Shown piece by piece: positions 17,340 through 25,150 of a stretch of 33,052 bases of DNA. A model generated the notes under the pieces. It was not told where the DNA came from. It did no database searches and saw nothing but the letters and a program-made list of their open reading frames with translations. A program made the translations under genes and the position numbers. Within the stretch, counting starts at the first letter, position 1. The number at the start of each line of letters is the position of its first letter. The DNA is taken from assembly GCA_029261275.1 (NCBI GenBank), contig JAJDBR010000207.1, positions 1 through 33,052 on the forward strand. The letters run 5' to 3'. This DNA is from Nitrospirales bacterium. GTDB lineage: Bacteria; Nitrospirota; Nitrospiria; Nitrospirales; UBA8639.

Positions 17340-18092
17340 ATGGTTGAGGATTTGTCCCATGCCACTCATGAAATTTCGGCGACCAATCTACAAAAAAGTT
17401 TTAAGGGACGGCAAGTTGTCCGTGGAGTCAATCTGGAATTGTTGGGAGGTGAAGTTGTGGGACTTCTTGGTCCGAATGGGGCTGGAAAAACCACAATTTT
17501 TGATATGGTGGTGGGGCTGTGTCAGCCAGATAAAGGAAGCATTTTTCTTAATAAAGAGGACATCACCCATCTCCCGATGTATAAACGTGCAAGACGAGGA
17601 ATTGGCTATTTGCCACAAGAGGCTTCAATTTTCCGCAGGCTGTCAGTCGAGGATAATGTGTTAGCCGTCTTAGAAACCCTGAATCTTTCAAGGGCCCAGC
17701 GAAAAGTTCGTTTAGATGCCCTGCTTGAAGAGCTGAATCTTACCCGACTTCGGACACATGCTTCGTATACCCTATCAGGGGGAGAGCGTCGTCGATTAGA
17801 GATAACCCGAGCCTTAGCCACGAAACCAAAATTTCTTTTACTTGATGAGCCTTTTGCTGGGATTGACCCCATTGCTGTCGGTGATATTCAAGATATTCTT
17901 ACCACATTGAAGAAGAAAAATATTGGTATTCTCATCACTGACCATAATGTGCAAGACACGCTTTCCATTACCGACCGAGCCTATATAATAAGTGAGGGTA
18001 TGATTCTGGAGAGTGGCGCTCCGGAGGTGATTGTAAATAGTCCCAAGGCCAGGGCGGTGTATCTGGGTGAACGCTTTAGAATGACCCCCTAA
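17340..18092 (+). CDS. lptB: LPS export ABC transporter ATP-binding protein LptB
   Basis: LptB powers extraction of lipopolysaccharide from the inner membrane with LptF and LptG, which are not in this window. The ATPase motifs are complete: Walker A GPNGAGKTT at 44-52, Q-loop Q93, signature LSGGERRR at 145-152, Walker B FLLLDE ending at E170, and switch H202. The tail region VYLGERFRM is typical of LptB rather than of other ABC ATPases. The 250 residues are slightly longer than average because of a 12-residue N-terminal lead. It lies between lptA and rpoN, a common bacterial arrangement. Confidence 0.96.
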   Translation: MVEDLSHATHEISATNLQKSFKGRQVVRGVNLELLGGEVVGLLGPNGAGKTTIFDMVVGLCQPDKGSIFLNKEDITHLPMYKRARRGIGYLPQEASIFRRLSVEDNVLAVLETLNLSRAQRKVRLDALLEELNLTRLRTHASYTLSGGERRRLEITRALATKPKFLLLDEPFAGIDPIAVGDIQDILTTLKKKNIGILITDHNVQDTLSITDRAYIISEGMILESGAPEVIVNSPKARAVYLGERFRMTP

Positions 18093-18112
18093 CGTAGGAT
18101 GAATTTTCTCTT

Positions 18113-19627
18113 ATGGACCTTCGTTTAGATCTTCGTCTCTCACAAAAGCTGGTGATGACTCCTCAGCTCCAGCAGGCTATAAAGCTGTTGCAATTGTCAC
18201 GATTGGAGCTACAACAAAATCTAGCTCAACAATTAGTCGAAAATCCACTATTGGAAGATCTTACGTTAGAGACTCAAGAGGAAGAAACCGCCACGGCAGA
18301 AGAAGGAAGTGAGCAAGCCAAAGAACTAGAGGCCGAAGGTGCCGGATCTGGAGAGACTGATGAAAATCAGCCAGCTAAGGAAAGTGAGCCGCTCACTTCT
18401 GAAGAATGGGATAATATTTTAGGGAATGACTGGCGCCCCGCACAGCGTGATCAAATTGGAGCAGGAGATGATGAATTTCCCTCTTACGAACAGACCTTAA
18501 CGAAACCAACCTCGCTTGAAGAGCACTTGGAGTGGCAACTTCGCTTATCTTCCCTTGAAGGTCCTGAGCGAGATATCGGGCGATTGATCATTGGGAATCT
18601 GGATGAAGATGGATATTTACGTGTGGTCTTGTCAGAATTACAAGAGGATGCCAAATGCCCTCTCGAGCAACTTGAGCAGGTACTTCAGCAGATCCAAACC
18701 TTTGACCCTCCAGGAGTCGCTGCGAAGAATTTGGAAGAATGTTTGTTGGTGCAATTAAAACTTCTCCGCCAGGATGAGACGGGTATAGAGAAAACCTTTC
18801 CTGCTGTGTTTTCCATGGAAGTGGTTTCCTCAATCATCAAAAGCCATTTGGTCGATCTCCAAAAAAAACGCTATCAAGTGGTGGCTAAAGCATTGGATGT
18901 GACGTTGGATGAGGTCTATGATGCCGTCCATGTCATTGAAGGGTTGGAACCGAAGCCCGGGCGTCCATTTTCGATGGACAGCAATTCTATTATTATTCCT
19001 GACGTCTATGTGGTGAAACATGAAGGAGAATGGGTGGTCTTATTGAATGAAGACGGACTTCCTCGCTTGCGGATTAGTCCCTACTACCGGCGCTTACTCT
19101 CGAATTCAGGGGAAGATGTTGGTACAACCAAAACGTACTTAGAAGAGAAACTCAAAGGGGCACAGTGGATTATCCGTAGTATCGATCAACGTAATAAGAC
19201 CATTGTGAAGGTGGTAACCAGTCTGATTAAATTCCAAGAGGCATTTTTAGAAAAAGGGATTCAGTATCTTCGTCCGTTGGTTTTGAAACAAGTCGCGGAT
19301 GATGTTGGGATGCATGAGTCGACCATTAGTCGTGTGACGACCAATAAGTATGTCCATTGTCCTCAAGGAATTTTAGAGCTGAAGTTCTTTTTTAATGCTG
19401 GAATCCAGCGAGCGGATAATCGTGGTGAGGATATGTCTTCTGTCACCGTGCGGGAAATGATCAGAGAAATGGTTGCACAGGAAGAGTCTGGTAATCCGCT
19501 AAAAGATCAAGAGATTGTTTCTAGGCTCAAACAGAAAAACATTCTCATTGCGCGTCGAACGGTAGCGAAATACCGCGCGGAACTGCATATTGCTTCTGCC
19601 AGCCAGCGAAAACGGATTCCTACTTAA
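18113..19627 (+). CDS. rpoN: RNA polymerase sigma-54 factor
   Basis: Sigma-54 directs polymerase to -24/-12 promoters that require AAA+ activators. Region I is the Gln/Leu-rich LSQKLVMTPQLQQAIKLLQL and QLVENPLLED. A Glu-rich acidic linker follows (about residues 50-105). The core-binding and DNA-binding regions end with the RpoN box ARRTVAKYR at 480-488. At 504 residues it is complete. It starts 20 nt after lptB. The usual downstream genes hpf and ptsN are absent; rapZ follows after 141 nt. Confidence 0.98.
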   Translation: MDLRLDLRLSQKLVMTPQLQQAIKLLQLSRLELQQNLAQQLVENPLLEDLTLETQEEETATAEEGSEQAKELEAEGAGSGETDENQPAKESEPLTSEEWDNILGNDWRPAQRDQIGAGDDEFPSYEQTLTKPTSLEEHLEWQLRLSSLEGPERDIGRLIIGNLDEDGYLRVVLSELQEDAKCPLEQLEQVLQQIQTFDPPGVAAKNLEECLLVQLKLLRQDETGIEKTFPAVFSMEVVSSIIKSHLVDLQKKRYQVVAKALDVTLDEVYDAVHVIEGLEPKPGRPFSMDSNSIIIPDVYVVKHEGEWVVLLNEDGLPRLRISPYYRRLLSNSGEDVGTTKTYLEEKLKGAQWIIRSIDQRNKTIVKVVTSLIKFQEAFLEKGIQYLRPLVLKQVADDVGMHESTISRVTTNKYVHCPQGILELKFFFNAGIQRADNRGEDMSSVTVREMIREMVAQEESGNPLKDQEIVSRLKQKNILIARRTVAKYRAELHIASASQRKRIPT

Positions 19628-19768
19628 TTGATGTTTCGTAGTTATTCTGACTAAGTAGGGTGTAATTTGAAGTTTTAAGTGATAGATCGTGTGATGAAAT
19701 TAGGGGCATTTGTACGTTGCTAAACCTCTAATTAATGTTGGACAATTGCTGGTTCTTTCAGGAGTACT

Positions 19769-20692
19769 ATGATGATTACTGAGCTTTCTCCCAATCCAAC
19801 TGAGAATGATGCCTTGCCACTGCAATTCAAAATGGTGACGGGGACCTCGGGGTCTGGCAAAACGCAAGCCCTCAAATGCTTAGAAGATTTAGGGTTCTTT
19901 TGTGTGGATAATCTTCCTCCAGCACTCTTTCAGAAATTCACGGAATTATGCACTCAGCCAGGCAAAGATGTGAAAAAAGTGGCGTTGGGAATTGATATTC
20001 GTGAGCGCGCCTTTTTTGACGACTTGTTGAGTAATTTAGAGGCTTTACAAACGAATGGTTGCCAAGTGGAACTACTTTTTTTGGAAGCCCAGGATGATAT
20101 TTTGGTTCGACGGTTTTCTGAATCGCGTCGTCCCCATCCCCTCCTCCCACAACGGCCTGTTATTGAGGGGATTCAATTAGAACGGGAGCGCCTACAAGGT
20201 CTCCGAAATCGCGCTCATCAGGTATTAGATACATCAGAGTTTTCCGTCCATGACTTAAAATCATGGATGATTCAACATTATCAAGAACGTGATGCCACGC
20301 AAGCCCTTAAAATCAGCCTGTTAAGTTTTGGGTATAAGTTCGGAGTGCCTGTTGATGTTGATTTAGTCTTTGATGTCCGATTTCTTCGCAATCCACATTT
20401 TGTTCCAGATCTTCAACCGTTGACGGGTGAGCATGTCGAGATTCAACAGTTTGTGCTTGATAATCAAGAAGGCAAAGATTTTTTGGGGCATTTGCGAGAA
20501 TTATTTGCATTCTTGCTTCCATTATTTAAGCGGGAGCAACGCAGTTATTTAACTATTGCCTTTGGGTGCACTGGAGGCCGACATCGCTCGGTTTCCATGG
20601 CAATACACATGAAGGACGTCCTGAAGACTTTAGGATATGAAGTCACTTTGCGTCATCGTGAAATTCAACAGGAAAAAAATGATTCTGCATAA
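19769..20692 (+). CDS. rapZ: RNase adaptor protein RapZ homologue (P-loop nucleotide-binding)
   Basis: In E. coli, RapZ steers RNase E to the small RNA GlmZ and so controls amino-sugar synthesis; in other phyla the role is less clear. The 307 residues have the P-loop GTSGSGKT at 25-32, FFCVDNLPPALF, DVRFLRNPHFVPDLQPLTG and the C-terminal GCTGGRHRS motif at 266-274, all family hallmarks. A ribosome binding site (AGGAG) lies just before ATG 19769. Residues 1-18 form a short non-conserved N-terminal lead. Confidence 0.95.
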   Translation: MMITELSPNPTENDALPLQFKMVTGTSGSGKTQALKCLEDLGFFCVDNLPPALFQKFTELCTQPGKDVKKVALGIDIRERAFFDDLLSNLEALQTNGCQVELLFLEAQDDILVRRFSESRRPHPLLPQRPVIEGIQLERERLQGLRNRAHQVLDTSEFSVHDLKSWMIQHYQERDATQALKISLLSFGYKFGVPVDVDLVFDVRFLRNPHFVPDLQPLTGEHVEIQQFVLDNQEGKDFLGHLRELFAFLLPLFKREQRSYLTIAFGCTGGRHRSVSMAIHMKDVLKTLGYEVTLRHREIQQEKNDSA

Positions 20693-20970
20693 AGTGATGA
20701 CTGGTATCCGATCAAATTTTTGAAAAATTCGATTTCCCTGTTTAGTGAAATCTCTTCCTGCCCGTTAACTCGCCTGTCAGTCATTCCGCAATCTCTCCTA
20801 ACCATACAACATCGTTGGTGTTCGTTTCTGGTTTTTCCTCTGGGATGAGTCTGGCCTGATCCAAGTTATTGGGTCAAAATCACAACTAGGTAGAAACACG
20901 ACATCATAATGAGTAATGGCATAGGGGAATTCCACGCAGATACAACTAGAGACAAAGAAAGAATGCAACC
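20693..20970. other. 278-nt gap between rapZ and pilM; no gene seen
   Basis: No coding sequence is convincing here on either strand. TGATCC at 20857-20862 can pair with GGGTCA at 20871-20876 across an eight-base loop, and an A/T-rich inverted repeat lies near 20716. No strong sigma-70 or sigma-54 promoter was found by eye; CATAAT at 20905-20910 is a possible -10 box without a good partner. The pilM promoter presumably lies in this stretch. Confidence 0.4.
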
Positions 20971-22047
20971 ATGACTGTTTGGAGAGAATATAGTTGGCGA
21001 GGGGCAGTTCTTAAAGCCAAGGGTCTTCTGGGAAGTGCGCCATTGGCTCTTGGGATTGATTGGGGGTCTCGACTGACCAAAACCCTTACTTTACAGTCAG
21101 ATCGAAATGGGCTGACGTTACATGACTTCTCACTGCATCCTGTTAATAAGCAGTTGTTACAAGATGAACCCTCTGATACGGAGTTGGTTGAGGCCATACA
21201 AAAAAGAGTAACGGTTCCATTCAGTATTATAGGAACCGCTTTATCTGGCCCATCAGTGTTTATTAAGAAAATAAATCTTCCTGTTATGTCTGAGGAGGAC
21301 CTTCGCGATCACCTAGCATTGGAACTTGACCGGTATATTGCGTTTGATGTTCAAGACGTATTCTGGGATGTCTACCATCAAGAATCTTCACCTGAGGGCA
21401 CGATCAACCAACCTGAACATTTTCTCGTTGTCGCCAAAAAGGAATGTGTGGAACGCCAGGTAGAGGCATTTCGTCAAGGTGGGGTAACTGTTCGATTTGT
21501 GGATGTGGATATTTTTGCTCTCATCAATTTAGTGACTTACAACTATGGGAAGAAAGGGAATTGGTTGCTCGCTCATATTGGGCCAACGGGCATGGTCATG
21601 GTGGTGATTGTCCAAGGTGAGCCAGCCTTTATTCGAAAGGTAGCCTATGAAGCAGAATGGTATGAAGATCTCCTTGATCAGTTGTTGCAGCCTGAAATTT
21701 CATTGGATGCAACAAAAAAAATTGGGGCGTCAGAGACACTTCTTCTGCAACAATTTTTACAAGAAACGCGAGAACAAATTGGTGAAACTGTGGAATCCTT
21801 CTCGGACTCCTCCAAAGGTGGCATCGATAGAGGGATCCTTCTTTCTGGTGGATATGCGGTGGTGCCAGAAATGGCAACTACATTGGCTTTTTCCTTAGGA
21901 ATTTCCGTTCAACTACTCGATCCCTTTCAGTCCATAATAGTTCCACTAGCCCTTCAACAAGATCCCGTTTTTCAACAATCGGTTCCACTGATGGGTGTCG
22001 CAGTTGGTGTCGCATTGCGTGGAGTGCTTACTCATGATTCAAATTAA
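20971..22047 (+). CDS. pilM: Type IV pilus assembly protein PilM (actin-like ATPase)
   Basis: PilM is a cytoplasmic actin-like protein that binds the N-terminal tail of PilN in the pilus alignment complex. The 358 residues show the phosphate-1 motif ALGIDWGSRLTKTLTLQ at 26-42. The PilM-type segment INLPVMSEEDLRDHLALELD and a C-terminal LLSGGYAVVPEMATTLAF adenosine loop follow. Overall similarity to classical PilM looks distant, but the order pilM-pilN-pilO-pilP supports the call. It overlaps pilN by 14 nt. Confidence 0.88.
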   Translation: MTVWREYSWRGAVLKAKGLLGSAPLALGIDWGSRLTKTLTLQSDRNGLTLHDFSLHPVNKQLLQDEPSDTELVEAIQKRVTVPFSIIGTALSGPSVFIKKINLPVMSEEDLRDHLALELDRYIAFDVQDVFWDVYHQESSPEGTINQPEHFLVVAKKECVERQVEAFRQGGVTVRFVDVDIFALINLVTYNYGKKGNWLLAHIGPTGMVMVVIVQGEPAFIRKVAYEAEWYEDLLDQLLQPEISLDATKKIGASETLLLQQFLQETREQIGETVESFSDSSKGGIDRGILLSGGYAVVPEMATTLAFSLGISVQLLDPFQSIIVPLALQQDPVFQQSVPLMGVAVGVALRGVLTHDSN

Positions 22048-22600
22048 TCTAGCTCGCCAGTTTCGAAAGCGGGCCATGAAAAATGGAGTATCAGCTCGTT
22101 GCTACGGATGGGTAGGCATGGTCTTTTGTCTGGGAATTGGAGTGGCGAGTTGGTGGTGGACTCAAATACAACAAGTAGAGTATGAAAAATTGATCCAAGA
22201 GAGACATGTCCAAAGGCAATATCTAGATAAGGTTCAAGCAACCTTGAGTCTTCTAGAACAGTATCAGAAGGAAAAGCAACTACTAGGTGATGCTTTTGAA
22301 GCCTTGCATACACGAAGCAATGAAAAAATGGTGCCCCTGGTCTTATTAAATGGAGTCAGTCGGGGTGTTGATGGCCTTGAGATTTGGTTGGACCGCGTTC
22401 AAATGTTGGACCAGATTGTGGAATTGCGAGGGCAATCGTTAGCACTCAACGACATTGGGAAATATATTGATGCATTGGAGGACCACCAGTTGATTACCTC
22501 TTTACCCGTTGTTGAAATTCTTGAAAAAAATGAAAAGGAAAGCGGAAAAACATTTTCCTTTATGATTCGCTTTACTTTGAACCAACAGGTGTCCACATGA
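22034..22600 (+). CDS. pilN: PilN-like type IV pilus assembly protein
   Basis: PilN is a bitopic inner-membrane protein linking PilM to PilO. Starting at ATG 22034 gives 188 residues beginning MIQINLARQF, which resembles the conserved PilN INL motif that inserts into PilM. A transmembrane segment spans about residues 25-42, a coiled coil follows to about 90, and the rest is a ferredoxin-like periplasmic domain (PilN/Fimbrial assembly type). GGAG lies 9 nt before the ATG. It overlaps the pilM end by 14 nt and the pilO start by 4 nt. Confidence 0.86.
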   Translation: MIQINLARQFRKRAMKNGVSARCYGWVGMVFCLGIGVASWWWTQIQQVEYEKLIQERHVQRQYLDKVQATLSLLEQYQKEKQLLGDAFEALHTRSNEKMVPLVLLNGVSRGVDGLEIWLDRVQMLDQIVELRGQSLALNDIGKYIDALEDHQLITSLPVVEILEKNEKESGKTFSFMIRFTLNQQVST

Positions 22601-23190
22601 TTCACTGGTGGAAGGAAGCTCCAACTTGGCAGCGCTTCGTCATCGTTGGATCGGCTGTTGCTCTCTTTGTGTTAGGGATGCAAAGCTTGGTTTGGAGCTC
22701 ACTCGATCATTCCATCACCGTGTTAACTCACGAGATAGCGGGTCTGAGTAAGAAGAATAAGGAGTCTATCAAAAGCATCACGTCATTGAAGGATGTGGAA
22801 AGGGAGGTGTCTCTTTTACGTGAGAAGGTTCCCTCAAAATTTCAGCAATTACCTGTGGGGGCTGAGCCACCGGCCGTTCGAAGAGAAATTGTGGATATTG
22901 GGAAACGAACGGGGGTATCCGTTCGTCTTTGGAAGCCGCAACAAAAATTAGTTGAAAAGGAACAGTCTGAGGTACCTCTCGATATTATCGTGAGAGTTGA
23001 GGGAAGTTTTTATGGCACGGTTCAGTTTTTAGATGAATTATTGAAGCTATCATGGGTTCAAAACATCAATCCTCTGGTGCTTATCAGGAAACACGATGCC
23101 AATAGTACTTCTCTGGTGACGACCGATTTTACGATCAAAGGTGTCGCGTCTCATCACTTTCAACAGACGAAGGAAATGCTAAAAACATAG
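22597..23190 (+). CDS. pilO: PilO-like type IV pilus assembly protein
   Basis: PilO pairs with PilN in the inner membrane to form the periplasmic alignment complex. The 197 residues show a transmembrane segment at about 13-33 and a coiled coil at about 37-80. A ferredoxin-like domain contains VEGSFYGTVQFLDELLKLSW, the pattern typical of PilO. It overlaps pilN by 4 nt (ATGA), so translation is probably coupled. The call rests on topology, that motif and gene order. Confidence 0.88.
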   Translation: MIHWWKEAPTWQRFVIVGSAVALFVLGMQSLVWSSLDHSITVLTHEIAGLSKKNKESIKSITSLKDVEREVSLLREKVPSKFQQLPVGAEPPAVRREIVDIGKRTGVSVRLWKPQQKLVEKEQSEVPLDIIVRVEGSFYGTVQFLDELLKLSWVQNINPLVLIRKHDANSTSLVTTDFTIKGVASHHFQQTKEMLKT

Positions 23191-23211
23191 CATCTTGATG
23201 TGGAGTTAAGG

Positions 23212-23802
23212 ATGGCCAAGGAAGACACCGTGCTCCAAAAACAAGTCATTGATTCTTTAGTTAGAAGAGCCAATATGTTGATGTGTCGAATCACGTTACA
23301 GATTGTGGGAGGCATCCTTTATGTTTTTCTAAGCCCCCCTGTTGAAGCAGGCGAAGTCTCCCAAAAGCCTGCTATCGATTCAAGTGCTGCCGTTGGAGTG
23401 CTTCAACGCATCCAATCTACGGGTGACTTGGGAAAACAGCGTGATCCTTTTAGGCCAATTAAAAAGCGTCGGGTAATTTCAGCCTCATCGAAGAAGGAAC
23501 ATTTCAAGCTTCCCACTATCACACCGACCCCCGTGATAAACAATCCCAATTGGAAATTATTGGGAATCATTGAAGGGCGGTATGGGCGTCAGGCTGTCAT
23601 TCAGGTTGCTCCCCAAGAGCGCGTTTTAATCAGATCTGGGTTGGAAGTGGCTCGATCAGGATGGATAATCAAAACAATCGGTAAGGGAGAAGTGCTTTTG
23701 GAGCATTCGTCTTCCGGGACTTCAGGAAAAGGTCTTTCCGAGCCAAAGGCATTTATCCTTTCCTTTGAGACTCTTGGCAATTTCCCCGAAAATTCTGGTT
23801 GA
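23212..23802 (+). CDS. pilP: PilP-like type IV pilus biogenesis protein without a lipobox
   Basis: PilP usually is an inner-membrane lipoprotein joining PilNO to the PilQ secretin. This 196-residue product has a hydrophobic segment at about 26-41, then the PilP hallmark QRDPFRPI near residue 76. The HR-domain-like region NWKLLGIIEGRYGRQAVIQV and VARSGWIIKTIGKGEVLLE follows. No Cys follows the hydrophobic segment, so lipidation is not predicted. ATG 23212 has GGAG at a good distance; ATG 23275 is an alternative that would make the segment a signal peptide. GTG 23200 is less likely. Confidence 0.82.
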   Translation: MAKEDTVLQKQVIDSLVRRANMLMCRITLQIVGGILYVFLSPPVEAGEVSQKPAIDSSAAVGVLQRIQSTGDLGKQRDPFRPIKKRRVISASSKKEHFKLPTITPTPVINNPNWKLLGIIEGRYGRQAVIQVAPQERVLIRSGLEVARSGWIIKTIGKGEVLLEHSSSGTSGKGLSEPKAFILSFETLGNFPENSG

Positions 23803-23832
23803 GAAAGACCGGAAAAACCTTCATAATCTCTC

Positions 23833-23846
23833 ACCCCGCTTGGGGT
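23833..23846 (+). other. Short hairpin upstream of aroC
   Basis: ACCCC at 23833-23837 pairs with GGGGT at 23842-23846 across a GCTT loop. The last base is also the first base of the possible aroC -35 box. No T-run follows, so it does not look like a terminator. It could be a small operator or a 3' end stabiliser for the pil transcript. Confidence 0.3.
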
Positions 23847-23876
23847 CGACAGCAAGCAATAAATCCTAAGTAAAAT
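23846..23876 (+). promoter_or_regulatory. Candidate sigma-70 promoter for aroC
   Basis: TCGACA at 23846-23851 (five of six matches) and TAAAAT at 23871-23876 (five of six) are separated by 19 nt, slightly longer than ideal. The element lies 33 nt before the aroC ATG, between the pil genes and the aro genes. It was found by eye only. Confidence 0.4.
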
Positions 23877-23909
23877 AGGGTCTTCTTCTTATTAACGGTA
23901 AGGATTGTT

Positions 23910-25070
23910 ATGTTGAGATATTTAAATGCAGGGGAATCCCATGGAAGAGGGCTTATGGCGGTGATTGAAGGGGTGCCTTCAGGGTTACCTCTGACGGCTG
24001 ATGCTATTAACGCCGATCTTATCCGTCGGCAGGGTGGGTATGGACGAGGCGGACGAATGCGCATTGAAAAAGACCGGATCGAATTTATTTGTGGCGTTCG
24101 AAAAGGCAAAACATTGGGCAACCCCTTAGGGCTTCTCATTTGGAATAAAGATTGGGAAAATTGGAAAGAGATCATGGCTTCAGAGCCAGGGACGCCTTCA
24201 ACAGAGCGGGTTGTCACCCGTCCACGTCCGGGCCATGCTGATTTGGTTGGGGCCATCAAGTATGGGCATCGGGATATTCGGAATGTTCTAGAAAAAGCGA
24301 GTGCACGTGAAACGGCGATTCGTGTGGCAATTGGCGGAGTTGCCAAGTCGCTCTTAGCGCAATTTGATATGCAGGTGGTGAGTTATACCATGGACATTGG
24401 TGGTGTGGCGGCACCTAGTCAGGCTGATCCGTTAGCGGCGTATCAAGAAGCTGAACAATCAGACGTGCGGTGCCCTGACCCTGAAGCCGCAAAAAAAATG
24501 ATTGAGCATATTCGTGGGGCCAAGCACAAGGGCGATTCCCTTGGAGGAATTTTTGAAGTCGTCGTCACCAATCCTCCAATCGGATTGGGAACCTATGCGC
24601 AATGGGATCGGCGGCTGACTGCTAGACTGGCTATGGCTGCCATGAGTATTCAAGCGATGAAAGGTGTAGAAATTGGCATGGGCTTTGAGTCTGCACGTAG
24701 GTATGGATCTGAAGTCCATGATGATATATATTTCGATGAATCAGCCGGTCAATTCATTCGAAAATCTAATAATGCGGGTGGGTTGGAAGGCGGTATTACA
24801 AACGGACAACCTATTGTGGTACGAGTGGCAATGAAGCCTATAGCGACGTTATATACTCCGAAAGACAGTGTCGATATTGAAACAAAAGAATCCTTTAAAG
24901 CCACCGTTGAACGATCCGATATTTGTACTGTGCCAGCCGCCGGCGTCGTTGGTGAAGCGGTCATCGCCTATGAGATGGCCAATGCGCTTATCGAAAAATT
25001 TGGAGGAGACACGGTAGAAGAAATGAAGCGCAATTATGAAGCCTATCAAGAGTATGTTCGTTCATTTTGA
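23910..25070 (+). CDS. aroC: Chorismate synthase
   Basis: AroC converts 5-enolpyruvylshikimate 3-phosphate to chorismate, using reduced FMN as cofactor without net redox change. The 386 residues show GESHGRGLMAVIEGVPSGLP near the N-terminus (with H11), RQGGYGRGGRM, RPGHADLVGAIKYGHRDIRN and SARETAIRVAIGGVAK around residues 130-146. The length and the HDDIYFDE region are those of the long bacterial class. It lies directly after the pil block, where aroK is found in many other bacteria. AAGG precedes the ATG. Confidence 0.98.
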   Translation: MLRYLNAGESHGRGLMAVIEGVPSGLPLTADAINADLIRRQGGYGRGGRMRIEKDRIEFICGVRKGKTLGNPLGLLIWNKDWENWKEIMASEPGTPSTERVVTRPRPGHADLVGAIKYGHRDIRNVLEKASARETAIRVAIGGVAKSLLAQFDMQVVSYTMDIGGVAAPSQADPLAAYQEAEQSDVRCPDPEAAKKMIEHIRGAKHKGDSLGGIFEVVVTNPPIGLGTYAQWDRRLTARLAMAAMSIQAMKGVEIGMGFESARRYGSEVHDDIYFDESAGQFIRKSNNAGGLEGGITNGQPIVVRVAMKPIATLYTPKDSVDIETKESFKATVERSDICTVPAAGVVGEAVIAYEMANALIEKFGGDTVEEMKRNYEAYQEYVRSF

Positions 25071-25150
25071 TTAATCCCTCGTTTATGTGTGTTTGTGTAT
25101 GAAAAGTATATCCTGCCTTTATCTGGTTCTTTAAACACGCCCTGCTACCG

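Noticed and set aside
20857-20876. TGATCC/GGGTCA hairpin upstream of pilM as a second ANTAR target
   Set aside because: The loop is eight bases, or six (AGTTAT) if one more pair forms, and position 4 is then T, not G. No partner hairpin or terminator is adjacent.
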